DNA of 47,468 nucleotides from an uncultured Bacteroidales bacterium (GTDB lineage: Bacteria > Bacteroidota > Bacteroidia > Bacteroidales > F082): NCBI GenBank assembly GCA_905234455.1, contig CAJOIH010000011.1, forward strand, positions 1 through 47,468, given 5' to 3'. Shown one piece after another: positions 15,351 through 30,089 of this stretch. Position numbers and translations under genes: made by a program. The notes below the pieces were generated by a model, which ran no database searches, was not told where the DNA came from, and worked only from the letters and a program-made list of their open reading frames with translations. Positions within the stretch are counted from its first letter, which is position 1; each line of letters starts with the position of its first letter.

Positions 15351-17369
15351 TTATTGATACAGTTCCTTGACTTGTTCAAGTACCTTCTGATTGATATTCA
15401 CAGGATACTTTTTATGCAATTTCTCAATCCATTTCTCCTCGAGTTCCGCTTGATAATCCGATGTCACCAATCCTCTGGATTCGGCCAGGGTTTTGGGTTC
15501 GGGTTTGCGCAGTTCGATGATGTTGACAATCACCGTGGTGTTGTCGACGGTGGAGGGAATCTCGTTTCTTACGCCTGCTTTCCATTCGGTTTGGTCGACA
15601 TATTGGTTGTCGCCCTGTTGGAAGAAGCCGTTACGGACTTGTACGTGGTTGACCGAGTCGCGCTTGATGACGCTGCGGAGGCTATCGAACGGCACGCCTT
15701 GGTCGAGGTAGTTCCTGACTTGGGGCAGCGATTCAGGGCGGTTGACAGTGATGACGCAGGCTTTCACCCTATCCTTCCACATGTATTTGTCAGCATGATT
15801 TTCGTGGTATTGGCGCAGTCCGGCAGTATCGCTGACGGCTTTGCTCCACACTTCCTTGTCCATGAGATCGAACAGCAGGATGCCATCGTTGTATTCCTGG
15901 ATAAGGGCCTTGAACTCGGGGTAATGTTCCTCGAGGTGAGCGTCGGCATATTCGAGCACTTTCTCTTTCTGGAAGGCCTCATACAGCTGATAGGCATAGG
16001 TCGGGACGGTGACGTAGCGTTGGGCGCTTTGGTGTTGTTTGATGTAGTTGACGAAGTCGTCCACCTTATACGATGCGTCGCCGATGATGAACAGGACATT
16101 GCCGAGGTGGGTTTCCTTCGAGGGTTCGTAAGCGCCTCTTAGGAGGGTGCTGTCGAGACTTGCCATAAATTCATCGAGGTTCTTTTCGTTGGTGGTGAAG
16201 CCGTAATCTTTTTTGATTTGTCGCAGCACCACTTCTTCCGACTTCTTGGAACGCATGTCCTTTTCGACACGTTCGGCGATGCCTTGGCGTTCTTTCTCGA
16301 AGGTGCCCACACCAGTAATGCTATTGAGTTTGATGATGTGGTAGCCGTAACTGGTGCGCACGGGTTTGGAGATCTCGTTCGGCTGAAGCTGTTTGAGGGC
16401 TTCGATGAACTCGGGGACGATACGGCTGACGGTGAAGGGGGTTAATCCGCCGTTACGGGCGACGGAGCCACGGTCGTCGGTGTATTGGTTCACGGCTTGG
16501 TTCCAGCCTTTGCCATCGCTGTCCATGAGTTCCTTGTAGATGTTGTCGGCTTTGGCTTTCATGGCCTGTTCTTCCTCTTCGGTGGCTTCAGGGTCGAGTT
16601 TCAGGAAGATATGCGAGGCGTTGATGATTCCCATGGCATCGGTCACGCTGGTGACTTTGATGATATGGTATCCGAAGTCACTACGCACGGGCATGGAAAT
16701 TTCGCCTACCGGGGTGTTATAGGCGCCGGTTTCAAAGGGATACACCATATCGAACACGGTGAAATAGCCCAGGTCACCCTTATTGCCCTTACGGGCTGGG
16801 GTGGTCTCGGTGGCTTTGATGTCGCGCACTGAGGGGTCCTGCGAGTAGGTCACGGCGAGCTTGCCGAAGTCGGGGTCTTTCAATGCTTTCTTTCTGACAT
16901 CCATGGCTTTGTTATAGGCCTTCAAGGTATCGGAGGGCAAGGCATGCTTGTCACATGTGATCAGGATATGTGAGGCGCGGATGTCCTTGCATTTGCGCTG
17001 GTAGGCTTCCTCGATGAGTTCTTCGCTGACCTCTTCGTTGGTGAAATAGGGTTTGGCCAGCTGTTTGCGGTAGCCGTTGAGTTCTTTCTTGAATTTGGAG
17101 CTGGTGTCGAGTTTCATATCATAGGCTTCCAGCACCTTCATCTTGAAATTGACGAAAAGGTCGAGATATTCGTCGATGGTCTTTTTCTCGATGACCTCGT
17201 CTTTCAGGTTGTTTTTATTGTATACGTCAGTGAATTCCTTGACGGTGACAGGCTGGTCACCGATAGTCATCAGCACTTTCTTGTCGAGTTTTGACTGGGC
17301 AGAGAGTTGAAGGCTTAGGAAGGAGACTGCGATGATGGCGAGTAGTCTCACGAAACTGAATCTTCTCAT
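15351..17369 (-). CDS. Large PpiC-type peptidylprolyl isomerase
   Basis: The 672-residue secreted protein has a signal peptide (about 1-25, FLSLQLSAQ) and two parvulin domains. The first is at about 130-240 (ASHILITCDKH, GDLGYFTVFDMVYPFE, FGYHIIKV). The second is at about 250-355 (ASHIFLKLDP, RNGGLTPFTVSRIVPEF, YGYHIIKL). A long C-terminal region (about 360-672) has no domain I recognise. Likely role: folding of outer-membrane or secreted proteins, alongside the SurA-like neighbour 8 bases downstream. guaB lies 11 bases upstream. Confidence 0.9.
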   Translation of the reverse strand: MRRFSFVRLLAIIAVSFLSLQLSAQSKLDKKVLMTIGDQPVTVKEFTDVYNKNNLKDEVIEKKTIDEYLDLFVNFKMKVLEAYDMKLDTSSKFKKELNGYRKQLAKPYFTNEEVSEELIEEAYQRKCKDIRASHILITCDKHALPSDTLKAYNKAMDVRKKALKDPDFGKLAVTYSQDPSVRDIKATETTPARKGNKGDLGYFTVFDMVYPFETGAYNTPVGEISMPVRSDFGYHIIKVTSVTDAMGIINASHIFLKLDPEATEEEEQAMKAKADNIYKELMDSDGKGWNQAVNQYTDDRGSVARNGGLTPFTVSRIVPEFIEALKQLQPNEISKPVRTSYGYHIIKLNSITGVGTFEKERQGIAERVEKDMRSKKSEEVVLRQIKKDYGFTTNEKNLDEFMASLDSTLLRGAYEPSKETHLGNVLFIIGDASYKVDDFVNYIKQHQSAQRYVTVPTYAYQLYEAFQKEKVLEYADAHLEEHYPEFKALIQEYNDGILLFDLMDKEVWSKAVSDTAGLRQYHENHADKYMWKDRVKACVITVNRPESLPQVRNYLDQGVPFDSLRSVIKRDSVNHVQVRNGFFQQGDNQYVDQTEWKAGVRNEIPSTVDNTTVIVNIIELRKPEPKTLAESRGLVTSDYQAELEEKWIEKLHKKYPVNINQKVLEQVKELYQ

Positions 17370-17380
17370 AGTTGTTTTGT

Positions 17381-18898
<1,518 letters not shown>

Positions 18899-18912
<14 letters not shown>

Positions 18913-21178
18913 TCTTTCTGCGCAGTTCCACACCATCTTCGTCGACGCAGCGCAAAACATAGGTACCCCGTTCCACGTCGATGGGCATCTGGTGGTTCCA
19001 TCGGGTCTGGCCGAGGAAGGTGTCGTTGAGGGTCCAGTAGATGCGTTTCCCGGGATCGCGGTGTGCGATTTCGAACACCACCTGTTGGCGGTCGCCCTTG
19101 ATGCCGATGGGGATGGTGACGCGGGCGTCGGACTTCGGATAGATGAAAGCCATCAGGTCATCGGGGTGGGCCGTGGCGCAGTTGGGATAGAGGGCAGGAA
19201 GCGGCCTATACAGGGCGGAATGCTTCTTATAGAACCATTCCATCACCGGTGGGAGCACGAAGTAGTTCTCGTAGCAGCGCTGGTCGACGGGATAGCAGTC
19301 GGGAAGCACCTGGTACTGGCGTGTAGAGTCGAGGAAGACCTTCTTATGGTATGGACAAGGACCCGTCTGCACCTCCACGTCAGGCATGATCACCATCTTG
19401 GTATGTTGGCAGAGCTCGGTGCTGGGGTAGCCTGACACGGCACACACCTCCACCTCGATGGACTCAGGGGTGGAAGCCGGGTGGCTATAGGTGTCGTTGA
19501 GCAAGGCTGCCACGTCGAACATGATGGGGGCGGCCACGCCCACGCCGGTCAACCCCGGTCGTCCTTCACCATCGGCATTGCCAGCCCACACACCGATGAC
19601 ATAGTGGTCGGTGATGCCGATGGTCCAGGCGTCCTTGAAGCCGAAGCTGGTGCCTGTCTTCCAAGCCACTTGTTTGGACGAGGAGAACCCGCTCCATCCC
19701 GTCTGGCTCGAAGGTCGGGTAAGGCCTCGCATGATATCGAAGGTGACAGCAATGGCTTCGGGGCTGAAAGGGCTAAGGTCCTCTCCAGTGGCAAGTTCCT
19801 TGGCCATGGTGGCATAAGCGTTCACCAGGTCGAAGAGCGAAGCCTCGGCGCCACCCACAATGAGGGAAAGCCCATAGTGGTCGGCATCGAAGATGATGCC
19901 TGACAGCCCGAGGCGTTTCAATAGGGAGTGGAAGCGTTGGTGCCCGTATTCCTTCAGGAGATAGACAAAGGGGGCGTTCAGTGAGTGTTGCAGGGCCTGG
20001 TCGGCCGGCACCGCGCCCCAGTATTGCCCCGAATAGTTCTTGGGAGTGAAGCCCGACATCGACATGGGCACGTCGGGGAGCATCATGGTAGGCAGCAGCG
20101 TGCCCTCGTCGAGCATGGCGGCGAAGAGGTAGGGCTTCATGATGCTTCCTGTGGACCGTTGGGCTTTCACCATATCGACCATGGCAGCATCGGCGGCATG
20201 GGCATTGTTGCCCACGTAAGCCACTACCCTATCGTTGAGGTAGTCGACCACATACACCGCGGCGTTCTCGATCTGGTTGAGGGTATTGGCCTGATGGTGC
20301 CGCTCCATCACCTGGATCACATTCTGCTGGAGTTGGTAATCAATAGAAGAATGTATTTGTTCACCTTTATTGACTTTTTCTTGATCTATCAAATAATGAT
20401 AGGCCAGCATAGGCATGTCGTAGGGTTTGTTGGGCAGGCGCTCCATAAGGGCGAGTTCGTAGTCGTCGTAGCTGAGCCGTGGCAGACGGTAGCGGCGTGG
20501 GCTATGGACCTTCGATTGGGTCATTCTCAGAAGCAAAGCGTCGCGTTTGTCGAGCAGGCGTTCCCTTGCCTTGCCTGGATGGATCATCGAGGGGGCGTTG
20601 GGCAGCACGGCCAAGGTGGCTGCTTCGCTCCAGGTGAGGCGGTCGGGGGTAGTATGGAAGTAGCGCCAGGCGGCCGCATCGATGCCCACCACGTTACCTC
20701 CAAAAGGTGCGTGGGCAGCGTAGAGGTTGAGGATGGACTTCTTCGAGTAGTGCAGTTCGAGGCGGAGGGCCAACACCACTTCAAGGAATTTCTCGCCATA
20801 GGTCCTAGGCTTGTTCTTGCGCGCCAGTCGGACCACTTGCATGGAGATGGTACTCCCTCCCCTCACCACGTGTCCAGCGCGGGCATTCTGTATGATGGCC
20901 TCGAAGAAGGCGATGGGGTTGAATCCGATATGACGAAAAAACTGTTGGTCTTCATACTCAAGGACGCAGGCGGTGTATTTGTCGGAGTAGTTGTTGGTGG
21001 CTGGGAACCGCCATTGTCCGTCGTCGGCGATGCGAGCGCCGAGCAGTTCCCCGTCGGCTGCGGTAAGGACGGTCGAATAGGGATCGTCGAACTTAGGCAC
21101 GGGGATGCACAGAAAAAGAAGAAACAGGCCTGCCAAAAGCAGGCCTGTTCGTATCATCCATCTACGTTGTTTGGTCAT
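18899..21178 (-). CDS. pbpC: Penicillin-binding protein 1C (bifunctional)
   Basis: The 759-residue peptidoglycan synthase has an N-terminal anchor (about 8-26). The GT51 transglycosylase region (about 45-235) contains YEDQQFFRHIGFNP and RGGSTISMQVVRLA. The transpeptidase (about 300-540) has an SxxK motif in STGSIMKP (about 341-348) and a KTG in WKTGTSFG (about 506). A C-terminal PBP1C domain (about 670-759) ends in RRKIVVN. The start overlaps the alpha-2-macroglobulin stop in an ATGA junction. The pair matches the known yfhM-pbpC type linkage, thought to couple protease trapping with wall repair. A terminator-like hairpin lies inside its first codons (21123-21149). Confidence 0.96.
21123..21149 (-). 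promoter_or_regulatory. Terminator-like hairpin inside pbpC codons 10-19
   Basis: A perfect 11-bp stem AACAGGCCTGC/GCAGGCCTGTT with a 5-base loop is followed on the minus strand by TTTCTTCTTTTTC. It encodes part of the membrane anchor (TGLLLAGLF), so coding constraint on Leu/Ala/Gly codons could explain it. Its position just after the A2M stop would also suit partial termination between the two genes. Confidence 0.35.
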
Positions 21179-24100
21179 TTCACCACGACCGGACGAGCCG
21201 GCACCATGTAGTAGATCTCGTTGTTGTACATGTCCTCGCAGCGTACGGCGGGCAGCATGTACGAACCTTCGTAGGTGGCGTTGAGTTTCAGTTTGAAGCT
21301 CTTCTTCTGTTTGGCCGAGAGGTCGAAGAAGAAGTAGGCACGGTCATCGCGGATGTCGAAGTGTTTGGCGCCGTTGTTCTCGGAGCCGGTGCCGGTCAAG
21401 CGGTCGTTGATGATTTCCCAGCCTGAGGCGAGGTAGTAGGACAATGCCAGTTCGGTGACGCGGTATTGGCTCGGGTTCTCCACGGTGATGGTCACAGAGA
21501 AGTCGGTGCCCATGGGCAGCGAGGCCGGGTTGAGGGCGGCGCCGTTCTTGTCGAAGTAGTTCACCGACATCTTGATGAAGTTGCCATTCTCCTGAGTTTC
21601 GTACTCAGCCACGGCGGTCTTGGTATAGACCTTGGCGGTGAGTTTTTGGTCGGCCTTGTTGGTCACTTCGACCTTGTTGGCGCCGATCTTCGGGGTGATG
21701 GCATAGCCCATGGAGCCGCGGTTGGAGCTCAGGGTACGCTCGTCGCCGTTCACCTTGACGGTAGCAGAGATGGGGCTGTTGGTGGTGCCGACCTTCTCAG
21801 CGTATTTGCCGAGAGTGAACAGGGCGAAGGCGGTCGACTGGGTATCGAGCCAACGGCCACTGTTGAGGATCTCGCAGAGGTCGTTGACGTGGCCTTGGAT
21901 GAGGGCGTCGTCCTTGCTGCAGAGCATCTCGGAATAGGTCAGGAACGCCAAGTCGCGGGTAGTGGAGCCGAACGACGAGATATAGTCGGACATGGCTTGG
22001 CCCTCTTGAGCGGCAGGCCAGAACTGCTGCACCATGTTCTTCTTACCCACTTGAGCGTAGGTGGCGGCAACCAGCACGGAGCTCAGGCTATAGTTCATCT
22101 TCAGCTCCTTGAAGCGGTTGAGGGCGCCCATCTCGGGTGATCCTGCCAAGGCAAGCACGAAGAGACGGTAGGCCTGGATGGTCTCGCCAGCCTTGAAGTC
22201 GGGGTTGTAGCCCCAGGATCTGGCGATTTCGGCTTGGTGGTTCACCACACCGTCGAAGAGGTAGGCGGGCACATCGAAGCCTTGTTTCTTGGCTTCGGCG
22301 AGGAAGTGCATTGCGTAAATCTCGGTCCAAGGATCGGTGTAGTTGCCACCCACCCAGTTGGTGAGTGAGAAGTCAGCCTTCTGATAGGATTTGATGCTGG
22401 CGATGCCTGCTTCGATGGCGGCACGGGTCTTGGCTTCGTCTTCTTCGGACTGTTGGATGAAGTAGTTGAAATACAGCTGCGGGAAGGCGGCTGACACCAC
22501 TTGTTCGAGGCAGCCATAGGGATAGGTGCTCAAGTAGTTGAGGCGGCTGTAGAAGTCGACTGGGATGAGGGAGGCGATGGTGATGTTGCCTTCCTGGGTG
22601 CCTTTCAGTCCCTTGACGTCAAAGTCGAGTGTCTCGGTGGCGTTGGGAGCGATCTCGAGGGTATAGGTCTTACGTTTTTCGGCGTAAGGCATACGGATCG
22701 GTATCTCGGTGACGGTCTGGGCTTCGAAGCTGCCATCGGAGACGGTCACATCCATGGTGGCGTTGCCGAGGGTTTCAGGGACTTTCACCTTCATGACGAC
22801 CATGGCCTCGCCGTTCTCGTCGACTTTCACTGAGCCGGGCATCTCGCCGATGGGGTTGAGGTTCTTGTTGTTGACTTTGACGTTGAGGTTCTTGCCCTTC
22901 ATGTTGGGGGCGAGCACCTGCACTTTGAGGTTCATCTCATCGCCGGGGGCGGTGACACGCGGTGCCGAGGGATAGAGGGTGATCGGGTCGACCACTTTCA
23001 TTTGTTTCTCGGTGGCGCCGAACGACTTGCCTTCACCTTTGGCGACCACCATGAAGCGGAGGGCGCCTGAGCATTGCGGCACGTCGAATTCGAGGGTGTT
23101 CTCGCCTTTGGCTTTGAGTTCGAAGGGACCATAGGTCACGGCAAAGGCCTTGAAGCGTTTGTCGAGGGTGATTTCCTGGTTGATGAAACCGTCGCCGCCG
23201 ATGGCGTACACGGTGCCGAGTTCACCTGAGAAGGCGTCTATGACGTAGTCGTAGTTATCCCAGGTACGCACGCGGAGGGCCTGTTTGGCGTTGAAGTAGT
23301 TGTACGGGTCGGGGGTGCTGTAGTTGGTCAGGCCGAGGATACCCTCGTCGACCACGGCCAGCGTATAGGTCATGGCTTTACCGTTCTCTTCCTTGACTTT
23401 CACGGCGACCTTCTTATTTGTATTGGAGGTCTCAGGCAGGGTAAGCACGGGTTGGAGGTGCAGTTTCTTGTTCTCCACCTTGACGGGAATCACGCCATAC
23501 ATACGCAGCGGCATGTCGTTGGCAGCGTCATGGGGTTGGAGCAGGGAGACGTACACATAAACGTTGGGGATCATCTCTTCGGTGGCTTTGATTTCCACTT
23601 TGCCTTCAGTGCCGAGTTTGTCGAGCACCATCGACTGCAGGACGTGGTCGTTGGCTTCGACGGTGACGAGGGCTTTGGCTTGCTCGTTGGCGGGGAAGGT
23701 CACGATGATGTTCTCACCCACGTTGTAGGTGTCTTGAGTGGAGCTCATGGCCAGTTGCACGGGGCCTTCAGAGTTGCCGGTACTGTGGATGGTGGCGTAG
23801 TCCCAGTCGAAGCGGATCACCTTGGCGAAGGTGTTGCCACCTTGGCGATCGGTGATGACGAGAAGGTAGAGACCCCATTTGTCGTCGGGCACGTTGATAT
23901 TGAGTTCAGCCTTGCCGTTGACGCAGGTGAGGGCACCGTTCATCTCGGGACGTTTGTAGGAGCCGTTGACGTATTTCTGGAGGGTGTAGGCGTCTTCGCT
24001 GGACCACCACCAGTAGTTGTCGATCTTATAGACCTGGTAGTCGAGGGCAACGCTATTCTTGTCGAGGTCGCCAGTTTCTTTGACCACGGCGACGGGGAAC

Positions 24101-26370
24101 TTCCAAGTACGGTTGGTGAAATAGTAGCTGCCGTATTTCGACTCGGTCTTGGGGAGTTCCACGCCCACGTAACGTTGGCAGGGCGAGAGTTTTGCCGATG
24201 ACGAGGCCACGCTGAAGTCACCGCCTTGTTCAAACACCTTGGTGGTGAAGGTGGCGTTGATCATTTGGTCGGCATAGAGGTCGCTCAGCGGTTGGAATCC
24301 TACCATGGCGTTGCCTTGTCCGTCGAGCGGGCCGCTGAAGAGCGACATCTCATCGGGGTAGAACTCTTCGGATTCGTTGACGAAGGTATAGGTCGGGAAC
24401 TGTTCGAACGAGGTCTGTCCTTGGCGGACGGTGACGTCGATCTCAGCTTTCAGACCCGAAGCGGTGAGGCCGTTGAGCCATTTGGAGTTCAGCAGGACGT
24501 TGCTGGGGTTGCGGAGGCTGATGACCTCGGGGGTATTGAATTTGATTTCGAGACGGTTAGGTTTCACAGTCTCGACTCTGAGGCTCTTGTTGATGATGCT
24601 GTTGCCAACTTTGAAGGACGCTCTCCAGAGGCCGGTCTCGTCGCTGGGGCTGGTCTGCACGGTATAGGTGTAGATGCCACCCACGGGGCTGTTGTTCGAC
24701 TGGCGGGCATAGAGGCTGTTGTAGGCGTCGTAGACTTCCATCACCACAGGGTAGTCGGCAGGCAGTGCGCCATTGACGTCGCATACCATGAGGTTCAGTT
24801 GGAGTTCGTCGCCCGGACGCCACACGCCACGGTTGGTGTAGGCGAAGGCCGACACGCCTTTTTCGATGGACTCGCCACCGGTGTTGAACTTGCTATAGGA
24901 GAGTGACTCGCCGTCGTTGGTCTTGATGATGGACTGGCCGCCCTTGCCGTTTTTGGCCACCACAAAGGCGGGGCGGTTCTCGCAGGTCAGCTGCACATGG
25001 CCTTTGCTGTCGGTACGGCCCGAGCTGATGAGCTGGCGCTGGTAGTTATAGGCTTCCACTTGGGCGCCCGACACCGGTTTGGTGTCGGAGATCTGGAACA
25101 CAAACACGTCGATCATGTCGTCGCAGCCCATCTTGGCGGTGACAGCCAGGTCGGTGATGATGACGTTTTTCTTGGTCTCGACCCAGTTATAATAAGAGGT
25201 GGAGAGGGGGTCGTCCCAGTCGCCGTCATAGTCATGATGCTTGAAGTCGCCAGCTTGTCCGTCCCAGTAGCGGGCTTCGAGGTTGTCGTCCTCGAGGGTG
25301 AGTTTTTTCGACTCGTCGGTGGCGAAGGCATAGTCGGCCGGACCGAAGTCGAGGATGAGTTGGTACATGTCGCCCGACTTGACGTCGACATAGTCAGACA
25401 GTTGGATGGGGAACGAGCGCCATTCGTTGGGTGTGGGGTTGGCCAGTGCGATTCGCACTTTCTTTTCGAGGCGGCCTGCGTTGCGGATGCCCCAGGTGTC
25501 GTCGAGGTCGTTGTTCTGGTAGAACGAGAGGATGTTGTTGTCGTACACCTTGACGATGCGGAGCACCACTGAGTTCAGGCAGATGGCATCGAAATAGATG
25601 GTGGCGTCGCTCACTTCGGGGACGATGACGCCTTTTTCGGTCCAACGCACTTTGGGGCTAAGGTCGGTGAGGTCGAGATTCAGGACCTCTTCCTTACGGA
25701 GCGAGTTGCCTTCCTTATCCTTGATGCCTGATCCGACTGTGAGGGTGATGTCGTCGAGTTGGTAGCTATAGACGCTTGACTTGTCGAAGAAGATCACCAG
25801 CTTGTTGTCGACGATCTCGGTACGGTAGCCCATGTTGGGTTGGATGGAGAGGAATCCGTCGATGTTGCGTTGTTTCAGCGGCTGGGTGAAGAACAGGGTG
25901 GCGATGCCGTTGGCTTTGTCCACTTTATGGTCAAGGAGTTTGAACACGCCTTGGGCCGGCACGTTGAGAGTCTTGGTGAGTTTGGTCTTCGACTGCAGGG
26001 GTTTGCCGTCGAGTTCCATCTTGATCTCGGTATCCTTGTCCTTCCGTTGGATGTTGGCCAGCTGGAAGTTGTATTTACGGTCACCGAGGTAGGAGGTGGT
26101 GACGTCGTATTTGTTGACGAACGACGATTCGAAGATCTTCACGGCGTCCTCGTCGCTGACGGGTTGGGTGAAGAACACCTTGACGTCATATTGGGCGTCG
26201 GTCTGGGTGAATGTGGGTTCAACGTCGTAAACGGTGAACACCTGAGCCATTTCCTTCTGGGCTTCGGGGGTAGCGACATTTCCTTTGTTTTTGTCGCACG
26301 AGTTGAGGCCGCAGAGCAGCATGATGCCCATGACAAGCATCATGAGACGTGTCATTTTTGAAGTTTTCAT
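21175..26370 (-). CDS. Alpha-2-macroglobulin family lipoprotein
   Basis: The 1731-residue periplasmic lipoprotein traps proteases. The signal peptide ends in a lipobox-like LCGLNSC (about 19-25), so the Cys would be lipidated. A series of macroglobulin-type beta domains follows (NRGVWRPGDELQLNLMV typical of MG). The bait and A2M regions (about 900-1250) and the thioester motif GCLEQ (Cys about 1286) in YPYGCLEQVVSAAFP come next. An alpha-alpha barrel complement-like domain and a C-terminal receptor-binding-like domain end the protein. The ATG at 26370 gives the proper signal peptide, and upstream codons do not. It lies 22 bases after gyrB with no visible promoter between, and is coupled to pbpC. 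Confidence 0.94.
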   Translation of the reverse strand: MKTSKMTRLMMLVMGIMLLCGLNSCDKNKGNVATPEAQKEMAQVFTVYDVEPTFTQTDAQYDVKVFFTQPVSDEDAVKIFESSFVNKYDVTTSYLGDRKYNFQLANIQRKDKDTEIKMELDGKPLQSKTKLTKTLNVPAQGVFKLLDHKVDKANGIATLFFTQPLKQRNIDGFLSIQPNMGYRTEIVDNKLVIFFDKSSVYSYQLDDITLTVGSGIKDKEGNSLRKEEVLNLDLTDLSPKVRWTEKGVIVPEVSDATIYFDAICLNSVVLRIVKVYDNNILSFYQNNDLDDTWGIRNAGRLEKKVRIALANPTPNEWRSFPIQLSDYVDVKSGDMYQLILDFGPADYAFATDESKKLTLEDDNLEARYWDGQAGDFKHHDYDGDWDDPLSTSYYNWVETKKNVIITDLAVTAKMGCDDMIDVFVFQISDTKPVSGAQVEAYNYQRQLISSGRTDSKGHVQLTCENRPAFVVAKNGKGGQSIIKTNDGESLSYSKFNTGGESIEKGVSAFAYTNRGVWRPGDELQLNLMVCDVNGALPADYPVVMEVYDAYNSLYARQSNNSPVGGIYTYTVQTSPSDETGLWRASFKVGNSIINKSLRVETVKPNRLEIKFNTPEVISLRNPSNVLLNSKWLNGLTASGLKAEIDVTVRQGQTSFEQFPTYTFVNESEEFYPDEMSLFSGPLDGQGNAMVGFQPLSDLYADQMINATFTTKVFEQGGDFSVASSSAKLSPCQRYVGVELPKTESKYGSYYFTNRTWKFPVAVVKETGDLDKNSVALDYQVYKIDNYWWWSSEDAYTLQKYVNGSYKRPEMNGALTCVNGKAELNINVPDDKWGLYLLVITDRQGGNTFAKVIRFDWDYATIHSTGNSEGPVQLAMSSTQDTYNVGENIIVTFPANEQAKALVTVEANDHVLQSMVLDKLGTEGKVEIKATEEMIPNVYVYVSLLQPHDAANDMPLRMYGVIPVKVENKKLHLQPVLTLPETSNTNKKVAVKVKEENGKAMTYTLAVVDEGILGLTNYSTPDPYNYFNAKQALRVRTWDNYDYVIDAFSGELGTVYAIGGDGFINQEITLDKRFKAFAVTYGPFELKAKGENTLEFDVPQCSGALRFMVVAKGEGKSFGATEKQMKVVDPITLYPSAPRVTAPGDEMNLKVQVLAPNMKGKNLNVKVNNKNLNPIGEMPGSVKVDENGEAMVVMKVKVPETLGNATMDVTVSDGSFEAQTVTEIPIRMPYAEKRKTYTLEIAPNATETLDFDVKGLKGTQEGNITIASLIPVDFYSRLNYLSTYPYGCLEQVVSAAFPQLYFNYFIQQSEEDEAKTRAAIEAGIASIKSYQKADFSLTNWVGGNYTDPWTEIYAMHFLAEAKKQGFDVPAYLFDGVVNHQAEIARSWGYNPDFKAGETIQAYRLFVLALAGSPEMGALNRFKELKMNYSLSSVLVAATYAQVGKKNMVQQFWPAAQEGQAMSDYISSFGSTTRDLAFLTYSEMLCSKDDALIQGHVNDLCEILNSGRWLDTQSTAFALFTLGKYAEKVGTTNSPISATVKVNGDERTLSSNRGSMGYAITPKIGANKVEVTNKADQKLTAKVYTKTAVAEYETQENGNFIKMSVNYFDKNGAALNPASLPMGTDFSVTITVENPSQYRVTELALSYYLASGWEIINDRLTGTGSENNGAKHFDIRDDRAYFFFDLSAKQKKSFKLKLNATYEGSYMLPAVRCEDMYNNEIYYMVPARPVVVK

Positions 26371-26392
26371 GTCTATAATCGTTTTTTTTAGG

Positions 26393-30088
<3,696 letters not shown>

Positions 30089-30089
<1 letters not shown>

